From: Chloroflexota bacterium | GTDB lineage: Bacteria > Chloroflexota > Anaerolineae > Aggregatilineales > Phototrophicaceae | Direction: 5' to 3' | Length of the DNA stretch: 64,000 nucleotides | Assembly: GCA_011523615.1 (NCBI GenBank) | Contig: WTGJ01000022.1 | Span: forward strand, 1 to 64,000 | Shown here: positions 17,326-24,998 of the stretch, one piece after another | Layout of the letters: every line of letters begins with the position of its first letter | Position numbering within the stretch: the stretch's first letter is position 1 | Translations under genes and position numbers: made by a program | The notes under the pieces: model-generated | Databases searched by the model: none | Seen by the model: only the letters and a program-made list of their open reading frames with translations | What the model was told of the DNA's origin: nothing

Positions 17326-18318
17326 ATGATGAGCCGCAGTTGGTGGATGAGGATGGTTCTGTTGTTGGCGCTTTGCTTTGCTGCACCGCTCCTGGCGCAG
17401 GAAGAAGCGAAGGAGCCGGATTTGCGCATCGGCGTTTTGCCCGTGCTGAATACCCTGCCGCTTTACGTCGCGCAGGAAGCCGGGTTTTTTGCCGAAGAAG
17501 GGGTTTCCGTCGAGCTGGTGCCCTTTCAGAGTGGCCTGGATCGGCAGACGGCTCTGCTCGCCGGGGTGACAGACGCGAGCAACGATGACTTGATCGGCGT
17601 GTTGTTGTTGAACGCCGGTGACGTCTCGGTGCGCGTCGTGCGCCACGATCCACCCGCGGAAGTCTTTTTCGCCCTGATCGCCGGGCCGGAGAGCGATCTG
17701 GAGAGCGCCGCGGATCTGGCCGGAGCGAGCATCGGCATCTCCCACAATACGCTCATCCAGTATTTGACCGACGCAATGTTATCCAGCGAGGGATTGAGCG
17801 CGGAAGATGTGGAATATGTGGAAATTGCGGAGATCCCGGTGCGCTACCAGTTGCTCTTGCAGGGGCAGATCGATGCCGCGACATTACCCGAACCCTTGAT
17901 CCAGGCCGCGCTCGGCTCAGGTGGGCGCGTTTTGATCGACGATTCCGCGCTGGGCTATGTGCCCACGGTACTCAGTTTTCGGGCGGATTCGCTGGCGGAA
18001 AAAGGGGAGGCGGTGCGCGCGTTCCTGGCCGCGTATGAACGCGCCGTGACGGCGTTGAATGCCGGTGGGGAAGCTTACCGCGAGGTGATGGGCGCGAACA
18101 TCCAGATGCCGCCGCCGTTGATCCCCATCCTACCGGTGCCGACCTTCTTCCCCGCCAGCGTACCCAGCGAAGAGGATTTCCAGGCGGTGCAGGATTGGGC
18201 GCTCGCCATTGGTTTGCTGGGAGAAGCGTTGGCCTATGAGGATGTGGTGGATGGCTCCTTCTTACCGGAAGTGATGGATGATGACATGGACGACATGTCC
18301 GAGGAAGACGAGGAGTGA
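17326..18318 (+). CDS. NMT1/ThiY-like ABC substrate-binding protein
   Basis: 330 aa. The signal peptide MMSRSWWMRMVLLLALCFAA...LLA is cut before QEE, with no lipobox in a usable position. The mature protein has DLRIGVLPVLNTLPLYVAQE, GFFAEEGVSVELVPF, DLAGASIGISHNTLIQYLTD, VEYVEIAEIPVRYQLLLQG, RVLIDDSALGYVPTVLSF, AEKGEAVRAFLAAYERAV and YEDVVDGSFLPE. The C-terminus is a run of acidic residues (DDDMDDMSEEDEE), shared with the frameshifted first copy, whose 3' untranslated sequence is also similar; those two genes are probably a duplication pair. The gene has its own candidate promoter and terminator. Confidence 0.85.
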   Translation: MMSRSWWMRMVLLLALCFAAPLLAQEEAKEPDLRIGVLPVLNTLPLYVAQEAGFFAEEGVSVELVPFQSGLDRQTALLAGVTDASNDDLIGVLLLNAGDVSVRVVRHDPPAEVFFALIAGPESDLESAADLAGASIGISHNTLIQYLTDAMLSSEGLSAEDVEYVEIAEIPVRYQLLLQGQIDAATLPEPLIQAALGSGGRVLIDDSALGYVPTVLSFRADSLAEKGEAVRAFLAAYERAVTALNAGGEAYREVMGANIQMPPPLIPILPVPTFFPASVPSEEDFQAVQDWALAIGLLGEALAYEDVVDGSFLPEVMDDDMDDMSEEDEE

Positions 18319-18375
18319 CTCAGCTCTGATCCAAACGGTGTGAACGTCACGCCGTTACATCAAGAGACAAAAGCG

Positions 18376-18411
18376 CGGCATGGGTTCCTTAACCTATGCC
18401 GTGTTTTTTTG
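18376..18411 (+). terminator. Rho-independent terminator after binding-protein gene 4
   Basis: An 11-bp stem with one G-U type mismatch (18376-18386 with 18391-18401) and a CCTT loop is followed by TGTTTTTTTG. A second inverted repeat, AACGGTGTGA/TCACGCCGTT, lies just upstream. Confidence 0.85.
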
Positions 18412-18466
18412 TTTTCTTTAAAGGATATATTATGATGAAATCATCTAGGATAGGGAGGATTTGGCC

Positions 18467-20440
18467 ATGAATTTTCGTAGATTGTTCCTGATCAATTTGT
18501 TGTTGTTGTCGCTTTTCGGCATGCCGCTGCTGGCGCAAGAAGAGATGGCAGAGCCCGATTTGCGCTTCGCTATATTGGATGTGTTGAATACCTTGCCGGT
18601 CATCGTCGCGCAGGAGGCAGGTTACTTCGAAGAAGCGGGCATTACGGTGGAGCTGACACAATCCAGGAGAAGCGTGGAAATACAGGCTGCCGCAGTCGCT
18701 GGGGAGCTGGACGGATTCCAGTCCGATCTGGTCAGCGCCCTGAAGGTGAATGCCAATGGTGGCGACGTACAGTTGGTACGGCATGTTGGGATTACGAATA
18801 GCGCCTTCTTTGGCATCGTCGCCGGGCCGGGGAGTGGGCTGGAAAGCGCAGCAGACCTCGCGGGTAGCCGGATCGCCATCTCCCACAACACGATCGTTGA
18901 GTACACGACGGACACATTGTTAGCCGGCGCAGGGGTGGATGTTGCTGAGGTGGAATATGTGGAGATCGCCTCGATACTTGAGCGCATGCAGGAATTGCTA
19001 GAGGGGAGTGTTCCCGCCGCTACCTTACCGCAGCCGCTCCTCCAGATCGCGCGCCAATTTGGCGCTCGGGATCTGCTGGATGATTCGGTGCTGGATTATG
19101 TGCCGGAGGCGGTCAGCTTCCGCACGGAGACGATGGCGAACAAGGGCGAGGCGGTGCGCGCTTTCCTGAATGCCTACGAGCGAGCGGTGGCAGAGCTGAA
19201 CGCCATGCGTGGTGATACGAGTGCCTACCAGCGATTCGTTGAAGAGATCGAGATGGATGCTGGAACAGAAGCACAGGCATTGGTCTCCTCCGGGATCATC
19301 ACCGTGCCGACCTTCGCGGGCGCCAGGGTGCCGAGCGCGGCTGACTACGCCATCGTGCATGATTGGGCGCTGGAGAAGGGTGTATTGCAAGAGGCTCAGG
19401 CCTATGAAGATGTGGTCGCCGCTCAGTTCCTGCCAGAGGAAATTGCGGATGACACAGTGTACGAAAGCGAAGACGTGGCTGCAACCGGCACGCAGGAAGC
19501 AATGCCGGAGCCCGATTTGCGCGTGTTGGTAGCGCCCTCAGTCACCAGCCTGCCGATCCATATCGCGCTTGGAGCCGGCTATTTCGAAGAGGCAGGCATC
19601 AGGGTAGAGCTGAGAGAAACCATGGATGTCCTGGAGATAGGTGGAACACAGTCTGCCGTGATCAACCGGGAGGTGGATGGATCTCTAATGGATCTCGTCA
19701 CCCAGTTGAAGATCAATGCGGCGGGCGGCGATCTGCGCATCGTGCGGCATGTTGGGACAGAGGATTTTACGAATATTGCCATTCTGGTCGGGCCAGCAGG
19801 AAGCGCGCTGGAGAGTGTAGAAGACCTCGTGGGTTCACGCATCGGCGTCGCCCACGAAACGATCTTCCACTATCTGACGGATGCGATGCTGGCGAGCGCA
19901 GGCATCAGCGCTGAGGAGGTGGAGTACGTGGAGATCCCCCGGGCCCTGGAGCAATACGAGCAACTGTTGCAAGGGCAAGTCCCCACCATCCTCACAGTAG
20001 AACCAGTGATCCAGCTTGCCCTCCGCTTTGGCGCTCGCATTCTGCTGGATGCTGCGGTGCTGGATTATGTGCCGGAGGCGGTCTTCTTCCGTGAGGAGAC
20101 GCTGGCGGAGAAGGGCGAGGCAGTGCGCGCCTTTATGAGCGCCCTCGAGCGCGCCGTGACGGAGCTCAACGCTATCGAAGGGGATCTGGCAGCCTATCAG
20201 GAATTCATCGAATCGGCATTGGTGCGGCAGTCTGGCTCGATCATCATGGGATATTTTGCCACCGGCCTCTTCCCCACCTTGCCGACCTTCACAGTCGCCA
20301 GCGTGCCGAGCGAGAGTGATTTCGCTTCTGTGCATGATTGGGCGCTGGAGAAGGGTATATTGCAAGAGGCACAAGCCTATGAAGTTGTGGTGGATGGTTC
20401 CTTCTTGCCGGAAATGATGGATGATGCCTCTGATGAATGA
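18467..20440 (+). CDS. Two-domain (tandem-fused) NMT1-like substrate-binding protein
   Basis: 657 aa from the ATG at 18467, which has an excellent AGGGAGGAT ribosome site; a TTG two codons earlier is less likely. The signal peptide NFRRLFLINLLLLSLFGMPLLA ends before QEE. Domain 1 spans about residues 25-325 and domain 2 about 345-657. The linker is acidic (EEIADDTVYESEDVAAT) and leads into EAMPEPDLRVLVAPSVTSLP, a mature N-terminus without leader. This is an independent fusion from the one at 15208, because the linkers differ. Domain 2 is the most diverged of the array (DVLEIGGTQSAVINREVDGS replaces the usual DGFQADL region), so its ligand may differ. A candidate -10 box TATATT is at 18426-18431. 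Confidence 0.85.
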   Translation: MNFRRLFLINLLLLSLFGMPLLAQEEMAEPDLRFAILDVLNTLPVIVAQEAGYFEEAGITVELTQSRRSVEIQAAAVAGELDGFQSDLVSALKVNANGGDVQLVRHVGITNSAFFGIVAGPGSGLESAADLAGSRIAISHNTIVEYTTDTLLAGAGVDVAEVEYVEIASILERMQELLEGSVPAATLPQPLLQIARQFGARDLLDDSVLDYVPEAVSFRTETMANKGEAVRAFLNAYERAVAELNAMRGDTSAYQRFVEEIEMDAGTEAQALVSSGIITVPTFAGARVPSAADYAIVHDWALEKGVLQEAQAYEDVVAAQFLPEEIADDTVYESEDVAATGTQEAMPEPDLRVLVAPSVTSLPIHIALGAGYFEEAGIRVELRETMDVLEIGGTQSAVINREVDGSLMDLVTQLKINAAGGDLRIVRHVGTEDFTNIAILVGPAGSALESVEDLVGSRIGVAHETIFHYLTDAMLASAGISAEEVEYVEIPRALEQYEQLLQGQVPTILTVEPVIQLALRFGARILLDAAVLDYVPEAVFFREETLAEKGEAVRAFMSALERAVTELNAIEGDLAAYQEFIESALVRQSGSIIMGYFATGLFPTLPTFTVASVPSESDFASVHDWALEKGILQEAQAYEVVVDGSFLPEMMDDASDE

Positions 20441-20505
20441 GTCAGACGAAGCAGCGGAGGAATAGCTCGGCAGTGAAAACCTGATCCATCTCACTGAGCA
20501 ACCAC

Positions 20506-20545
20506 AACGCGGCGCCTGTTCTCACAGTGCGCCGCGTTTCTTTTT
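20506..20545 (+). terminator. Rho-independent terminator after binding-protein gene 5
   Basis: A 10-bp perfect stem (AACGCGGCGC 20506-20515 with GCGCCGCGTT 20529-20538) and a 13-base loop is followed by TCTTTTT. It separates the binding-protein array from the transporter genes. Confidence 0.85.
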
Positions 20546-20637
20546 GCAGGATACCCTCAGGGGAGGGAGGATAAATTTGGTGGGGGATTTCACGTTTTTG
20601 TCGGTAAAACGATTCAAAGTTTCAGATGGGGGGAGTG

Positions 20638-20760
20638 ATGAATAAGCAGTCGATTCTCCTTGTATTTTTGGCGTTGTCGTTACTGATTGGCGGGCCATCC
20701 ACCGCGCCGCTGCGGTTTGCGATTGCTACTCATCCTCAAAACGTCACAGCTGGAGCGTGA
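20638..20760 (+). pseudogene. Truncated leader of a further binding-protein gene
   Basis: A 40-codon reading frame begins at an ATG with a strong GGGGGGAG ribosome site. It encodes MNKQSILLVFLALSLLIGG, a signal peptide, followed by PLRFAIATHPQN, which resembles the first beta strand of a binding protein, and then a TGA. No further homology is visible in the 66 bases before the ATPase gene. The likely reading is the 5' remnant of an eighth binding domain whose body was deleted. It could instead be a small exported peptide, because the ribosome site is intact. Apart from this and the terminator at 20506, the 386 bases between 20440 and 20827 hold nothing I recognise. Confidence 0.5.
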
Positions 20761-20826
20761 TTTCGACCGGGAAATTACGGAAGAAAGCTGCGCCATTGTG
20801 TGGCGATAGCCTCTACAATGGGTGGC

Positions 20827-21585
20827 ATGGATGAGACTGCCCATTTGGAGTTGTGCTCCGTCGATTTTCGCTACGGTGGGGGTCCGGCGCTGCTGAGTGG
20901 GCTGGATTGGCGGATCGGCCGTGGAGAAACCTGGGCGCTGCTCGGGCCATCGGGTTGCGGCAAGACGACCCTGTTGTATTTGCTGGCCGGGATGCGCATC
21001 CCTCAGCGGGGCAACGCGCAATACGCCGGTGAAGCGCTGCGAAGGCCGCGCCCGGAGATCGGCTTGGTGCTGCAGGATTTTGGCCTGTTGCCCTGGTTGA
21101 CGGCGGCGGCGAACGTGGAGTTGGGGATGCGCCTGCGTGGTTTGGCCCCTGCTGAGCGGGAAGCGCGCCGCGATGGCTGGCTGGAGCGCCTGGGTTTGCG
21201 GGCAGTTGCGCGGCAGTATCCGGTTCAGCTGAGTGGCGGGCAACGGCAGCGGGTGGCTTTGGCGCGCCTGCTCGCCTTGCAAACGGAAGCCCTGTTGCTG
21301 GATGAACCTTTCGCAGCGGTCGATGAATTGACCCGTGAGCGTTTGCAGGAAACGTTGGGGCTGCTGGTGGCCGAATTGGGCGCGACGCAGGTGCTCGTCA
21401 CTCACAGCGTGGAGGAAGCGGCATTGCTGGCGCAACACATCGCCCTCATCCTGGAAGCCGTGCCGATTGGCGAAATCACGGTGCTGCAAAACCCCTGCTG
21501 GCAGGGAGAGGGCAGTTTGCCCGCGCGGGATGATCCGGATTATTTCGCTTTCTGCCGCGAGATCCGGAGCTTGCTGAAGCGATGA
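20827..21585 (+). CDS. ABC importer ATP-binding protein (NitT/TauT/ThiZ type)
   Basis: 252 aa from the ATG at 20827; a GTG at 20800 and an ATG at 20818 are alternatives. All nucleotide-binding motifs are present: Walker A GPSGCGKTT, Q-loop VLQDFGLLPWL, signature LSGGQRQRVALARLL, Walker B ALLLDEPFAAVDE and H-loop VLVTHSVEEAALLA. The subtype matches ATPases of nitrate, taurine and thiamine-precursor importers. The stop overlaps the permease start (ATGA). It would energise uptake of whatever the upstream binding proteins capture. Confidence 0.92.
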   Translation: MDETAHLELCSVDFRYGGGPALLSGLDWRIGRGETWALLGPSGCGKTTLLYLLAGMRIPQRGNAQYAGEALRRPRPEIGLVLQDFGLLPWLTAAANVELGMRLRGLAPAEREARRDGWLERLGLRAVARQYPVQLSGGQRQRVALARLLALQTEALLLDEPFAAVDELTRERLQETLGLLVAELGATQVLVTHSVEEAALLAQHIALILEAVPIGEITVLQNPCWQGEGSLPARDDPDYFAFCREIRSLLKR

Positions 21586-22364
21586 ACGTCCGCTGGAATG
21601 CCAGCGGGTTCGCCCGCTGGGGCCGGTGGAATGTCCTGTTGCTGGAGTTGCTGGTCTTCGTGCTGATCTGGGAATGGGTGGCTGCGCAGTTGGGCGAGCC
21701 GGCGCTGCCACCACCCAGCGCGGTGCTGCGTGAATTCTGGCACGAACGAGCGATTTTGTGGCGGCATCTGCTCGTTTCGGCGCGGCGGGTGTTGCTCAGC
21801 GTCGCATTCAGCATCGGCATCGGTGCGCCACTGGCGATCCTCGCCGCCAGCAGCCCGAAGTTGGACCGCGCCTTATCGCCCCTGTTTTATTTCTTCCACC
21901 CGGTGCCGAAAGTGGTGTTTTTGCCGATTCTGTTGCTTCTGGTGGGCCTGGGGGAGGACAGCAAGCTGCTGCTGATGACGGCCATCCTGGTGTTCCAGAT
22001 TTACGTGATCGTGCGCGATGCGGCCAAACAGGTACCGGCACAGACACTGGATTCGATGGCATCCTTGGGGGCGGACCGCTGGCAGTTGCTGCGTTTCGTC
22101 TACGTGCCGGTGAGCTTACCAGCGATCGTGACGGCGCTCAAAGTGAGCGTGGCGATTGCAATTGCGGTGCTTTACATCGCCGAGCAGACCGGCAGCCTGG
22201 AAGGCCTGGGCGCTTACATCAAGAACCAATTTCAGATGGTGCAATACGCGAAGGTCTATTCCGGTGCGCTGGCGATGAGCGCGCTGGGACTGGCCGGATT
22301 TGCGCTATTGAGCGTTCTGGAAAGCCGGGTGACTCGTTGGCAGCGGATCGAGTTGGAGGATTAG
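21582..22364 (+). CDS. ABC importer permease (NitT/TauT/ThiX type)
   Basis: 260 aa with about six hydrophobic segments. The EAA loop that docks with the ATPase is seen as DSMASLGADRWQLLRFVYVPVSLPAI, with the family-typical PVPKVVFLPILLLLVGLGEDSK before it. It overlaps the ATPase gene by 4 bases and forms the membrane channel of the same importer, probably as a homodimer. Its 3' end overlaps the convergent tatA by 3 bases (22361-22364 region). One permease and one ATPase serving seven binding domains would be an unusual ratio. Confidence 0.9.
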   Translation: MNVRWNASGFARWGRWNVLLLELLVFVLIWEWVAAQLGEPALPPPSAVLREFWHERAILWRHLLVSARRVLLSVAFSIGIGAPLAILAASSPKLDRALSPLFYFFHPVPKVVFLPILLLLVGLGEDSKLLLMTAILVFQIYVIVRDAAKQVPAQTLDSMASLGADRWQLLRFVYVPVSLPAIVTALKVSVAIAIAVLYIAEQTGSLEGLGAYIKNQFQMVQYAKVYSGALAMSALGLAGFALLSVLESRVTRWQRIELED

Positions 22365-22540
22365 GCCGAATCCTGCGCCCCCGAATTGGCTTCTTCCTCT
22401 TCCCCTTTGCGCAGGCCGCGGCGGAAGCTGGAGACCGCCTCACCCATCTCACCACCGACGCGGGCGATGCGCCCGGCGCCAAAGAGCAACAACACGATGG
22501 CCAGGAAAAGGAGCAGTTCGGTGGGGCCGATATTGGGCAT
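22361..22540 (-). CDS. tatA: Twin-arginine translocase subunit TatA/TatE
   Basis: 59 aa. The short protein MPNIGPTELLLFLAIVLLLF has the standard N-terminal transmembrane helix with a polar Glu at position 8, then the hinge FGAGRIA, an amphipathic helix (RVGGEMGEAVSSFRRGLRKG) and an acidic tail. This is the classic TatA layout, forming the pore of the Tat export pathway for folded proteins. A GGAGGGCGAC ribosome site precedes the ATG. No tatC is in the window, as is common when tat genes are scattered. The stop overlaps the end of the permease gene on the opposite strand. Confidence 0.88.
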   Translation of the reverse strand: MPNIGPTELLLFLAIVLLLFGAGRIARVGGEMGEAVSSFRRGLRKGEEEEANSGAQDSA

Positions 22541-22610
22541 GTCGCCCTCCTGAGACCAGATTTCCTTCAGGATAGCAGTTCAGCGCGCAGAAGGCGAGCG
22601 CGTTCGGCGT

Positions 22611-23339
22611 TCAGCGGCGCAGGCGGGCGCTGAGCTCGGCGATGGCCGCGCCCATGGCACGGCGCGCTTCGCCCAATTGCGCCGGGGTGAGCTCTCCCTG
22701 TTGCAGGGCATCGAGGACGATTTGCTCTGCCGCCAGGTATTGCGGTGTGACTTCGGGGATCTCGCTGGCGATGGCGCGCGGGATGAGGGCGACGCCGTTG
22801 GCGTCTGCGTGCAGCAGGTCATCCGCTTGCACCACACAGCCACCCACCTGTACCGGCACATGGGTTTGCAGCAGGTGGAAATAGCCATGTGAGGCGATCG
22901 TGCCATCGGTCCAGACCGGGAAGCCGAGCGCGCGGACTTGTTCCAAATCGCGGCCGGCGCCGCTGCTGATCAGGCCGACCGCCCCGAAGCGCTGGTAGGA
23001 AGAGCACATCACCTCTCCGAAGGTCGCGGCCGCCTGCGGCTCATCCAGGTCTTGCATGACCACGATGGGCGGCCCGCTCAATTCGGCGAAGCGGGCGACC
23101 TGCTCATCCAGTTGAGAGTAACCATCGCCGGCGTCGGGTGGTGGGGAGGAGCAACGGCAGGTGACGGTCGCGGCGAAACCGACGATGACCGGGAGCTCCG
23201 GGAAATTCGCGCGTATGCGGGCGTTCATGTAGCCGGTATGGCGAGGTTGGCGGGCAAACAGCTCGATGACGTTGCAGATCGTCGGCGTATCGATGGCGCG
23301 CAGGGCCGCGAGGGTGGCCGAGGAGATCGCTTGGGGCAT
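22611..23339 (-). CDS. RraA-like protein / 4-hydroxy-4-methyl-2-oxoglutarate aldolase family
   Basis: 242 aa. The family core is visible: a N-terminal DTPTICNVIEL, a central FGEVMCSSYQRFGAVGLISSGAGRDLEQVRALGFPVWT carrying the conserved Arg-Asp pair used for metal and substrate binding, and a GGCVVQADDLLHADANGVALIP segment in which the Asp pair is typical. Members are either class II pyruvate aldolases acting on hydroxy-methyl-oxoglutarate or oxaloacetate, or RNase E regulators. Because no RNase E partner is seen, the aldolase role is more likely. It is transcribed toward tatA. Confidence 0.8.
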   Translation of the reverse strand: MPQAISSATLAALRAIDTPTICNVIELFARQPRHTGYMNARIRANFPELPVIVGFAATVTCRCSSPPPDAGDGYSQLDEQVARFAELSGPPIVVMQDLDEPQAAATFGEVMCSSYQRFGAVGLISSGAGRDLEQVRALGFPVWTDGTIASHGYFHLLQTHVPVQVGGCVVQADDLLHADANGVALIPRAIASEIPEVTPQYLAAEQIVLDALQQGELTPAQLGEARRAMGAAIAELSARLRR

Positions 23340-23390
23340 GGTGGGGCGGTCCTTTCTATCGTGCGATGTAGATCTAGGGTGGCGCTGCGT

Positions 23391-24815
23391 TCATTCTAGC
23401 AAGAAGTTCGGGTCATCTGCGGTGAGGGCATGCATGCCTTTTTCGCGCAGCTCTTTTGCGCTTTCGCGGCTCAGTTGCACCCAGCCGATCACGCCCAGGC
23501 CGGCTTCGTGGGCCTTGTTCAGCCATTCCTGGGTCATCAGTTCGAGGTTGTTCGGTTCGTAATCCCAGCAGGGGTGCACGTATTCCGCGCCGACCGCCTT
23601 GGCCAATGAAACGGCGTCGACATTGGCGAAGCTGAAGATCACCGATGTGAAGACTTCAGGGCATTCCCGCTTCAAGGCCGCCAGCCAATCGACGCGAAAA
23701 CTGGCGATGACGGTACGGTGCAGGAAATCGTTCTCGCGCAGGATTTCCAGGGTGCGGATGCCTCCTTGCGGGGTGATGAATTTGATTTCCAGATAAAGTT
23801 TCAGGCCGCATTCCCGACAGGTGGCGATGGCTTCTTCCAGGGAAGGCAGATCCGGCGCCTGCTGCCGAACCTCTTCCCAGGTGAGATCGCAGATGGGGCG
23901 GCTCAGGCCGAAGGTGCGGTGCAGGCTGTCATCGTGCAGGATGACCGGGACGTGGTCGGCGGTGACGCGCAAATCCATTTCCACCATATCGCAGCCCAGT
24001 TCGGCGGCGCGAGAGAAAGCGGCGAGGGTGTTTTCCGGCTCCAGGGCGGAGGCCCCGCGATGCCCGATGCGCAGGACGCGGCGCCGGCCACGAGGGTATC
24101 TACCTTCCAGGTAGATCAACCAGGCGTTGATGCGCCAGGGAATCCAATTGGCCAGTTTCGGCCAGGGCACCAGGGGGAGCGAGCTCAGGCCCAATTCGCG
24201 GCTGAAATCGAAGCTGGGAGTGAAATGATGGTCTTCCAACCAGGTATGGGCCAATTGGATGTGATCCGGGGTGCGCAAGGGACGGATACGCTTTTCGAAG
24301 AAGGGGTTGACATGCAAACCCAACGCGCCGGCCTTGCTGCTGCAAGCGAGCAACGTTTGCGGACGATTTTCTGCCAGGTCTGCCAGTTTCGCAGCGAAGG
24401 CATGTTTGCCGGGTTCAGAATGGAGACGGAGGTGGCCATTTTCGCTCAGGGGTAAGGCGCCGGCCTCATCGCGCATGGGGTGCCAGGTGCCATGCCAGCT
24501 GGCATCGGCGGCGACGAGGTGTTCTTCGGCATCCAGGTACAGCCAGATGTGTTCCAGCTCGTACAGGTGCTGGATATCCCAATCCCACCAGATGGCGTAT
24601 TCGATGGCTGTGGTCGCGCCCGGCGGCAGCCGAACGGGGTAGGAGAAGGAAGGCGAGGGGCCATCCTCATGGAAGACGGTGATGCCGACCGCCTCCGGCA
24701 AAAAGGGCTCGTTGCTGTCGAAGCAGAGGACGGGAGCGTGGCGGGTGGCGAGCTGAATGTCCGGATCGTTTGCATAGGAAGGAAATTCCTGGTGAGCAGC
24801 CGATGGTCTGATCAT
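23391..24815 (-). CDS. Glycerophosphodiester phosphodiesterase with an N-terminal Vps62-like domain
   Basis: 474 aa from the ATG at 24815, preceded by GGGGAGAAA. The C-terminal part (about 240-474) is a GDPD barrel: RIGHRGASALEPENTLAAF holds the catalytic His and the Glu/Asn pair, VEMDLRVTADHVPVILHDDSLHRT the second His and metal ligands, and LKLYLEIK the third acidic site. These enzymes hydrolyse glycerophosphodiesters to glycerol-3-phosphate and an alcohol. The first 200 residues have IEYAIWWDWDIQHLYELEHIWLYLD, reminiscent of the Vps62 family; this assignment is tentative. There is no signal peptide, so it is probably cytoplasmic. Confidence 0.82.
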   Translation of the reverse strand: MIRPSAAHQEFPSYANDPDIQLATRHAPVLCFDSNEPFLPEAVGITVFHEDGPSPSFSYPVRLPPGATTAIEYAIWWDWDIQHLYELEHIWLYLDAEEHLVAADASWHGTWHPMRDEAGALPLSENGHLRLHSEPGKHAFAAKLADLAENRPQTLLACSSKAGALGLHVNPFFEKRIRPLRTPDHIQLAHTWLEDHHFTPSFDFSRELGLSSLPLVPWPKLANWIPWRINAWLIYLEGRYPRGRRRVLRIGHRGASALEPENTLAAFSRAAELGCDMVEMDLRVTADHVPVILHDDSLHRTFGLSRPICDLTWEEVRQQAPDLPSLEEAIATCRECGLKLYLEIKFITPQGGIRTLEILRENDFLHRTVIASFRVDWLAALKRECPEVFTSVIFSFANVDAVSLAKAVGAEYVHPCWDYEPNNLELMTQEWLNKAHEAGLGVIGWVQLSRESAKELREKGMHALTADDPNFLLE

Positions 24816-24935
24816 TTCTGATTTCTCCCCAAAGCCACAACGAGACGTCCGCGCAGACAATATCAGCCAGTATAGCGCAGGCGGCAGGGCATTTTCGCCG
24901 CACTTGTCGTAGACGGCTCGATGCAGGTGGGACAA

Positions 24936-24965
24936 TTGACCGGCAACAATTAGAACATATATGCT
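24936..24965 (+). promoter_or_regulatory. Sigma-70-like promoter for the capsid cassette
   Basis: TTGACC (24936-24941) and TATGCT (24960-24965) are 18 bases apart, 34 bases before the ATG of the protease-capsid gene. This is the best -35/-10 pair seen in the window, implying that the capsid genes are transcribed from their own promoter. Confidence 0.55.
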
Positions 24966-24998
24966 ATTCTTTATGCCCCGAACGACGAGGAGACGGCG

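Noticed and set aside
20680-21714. Long minus-strand open frame over the ABC ATPase
   Set aside because: It is antisense to an ATPase with every conserved motif and has Gln/Arg/Pro-rich noise composition. High GC content makes such frames common throughout the window.
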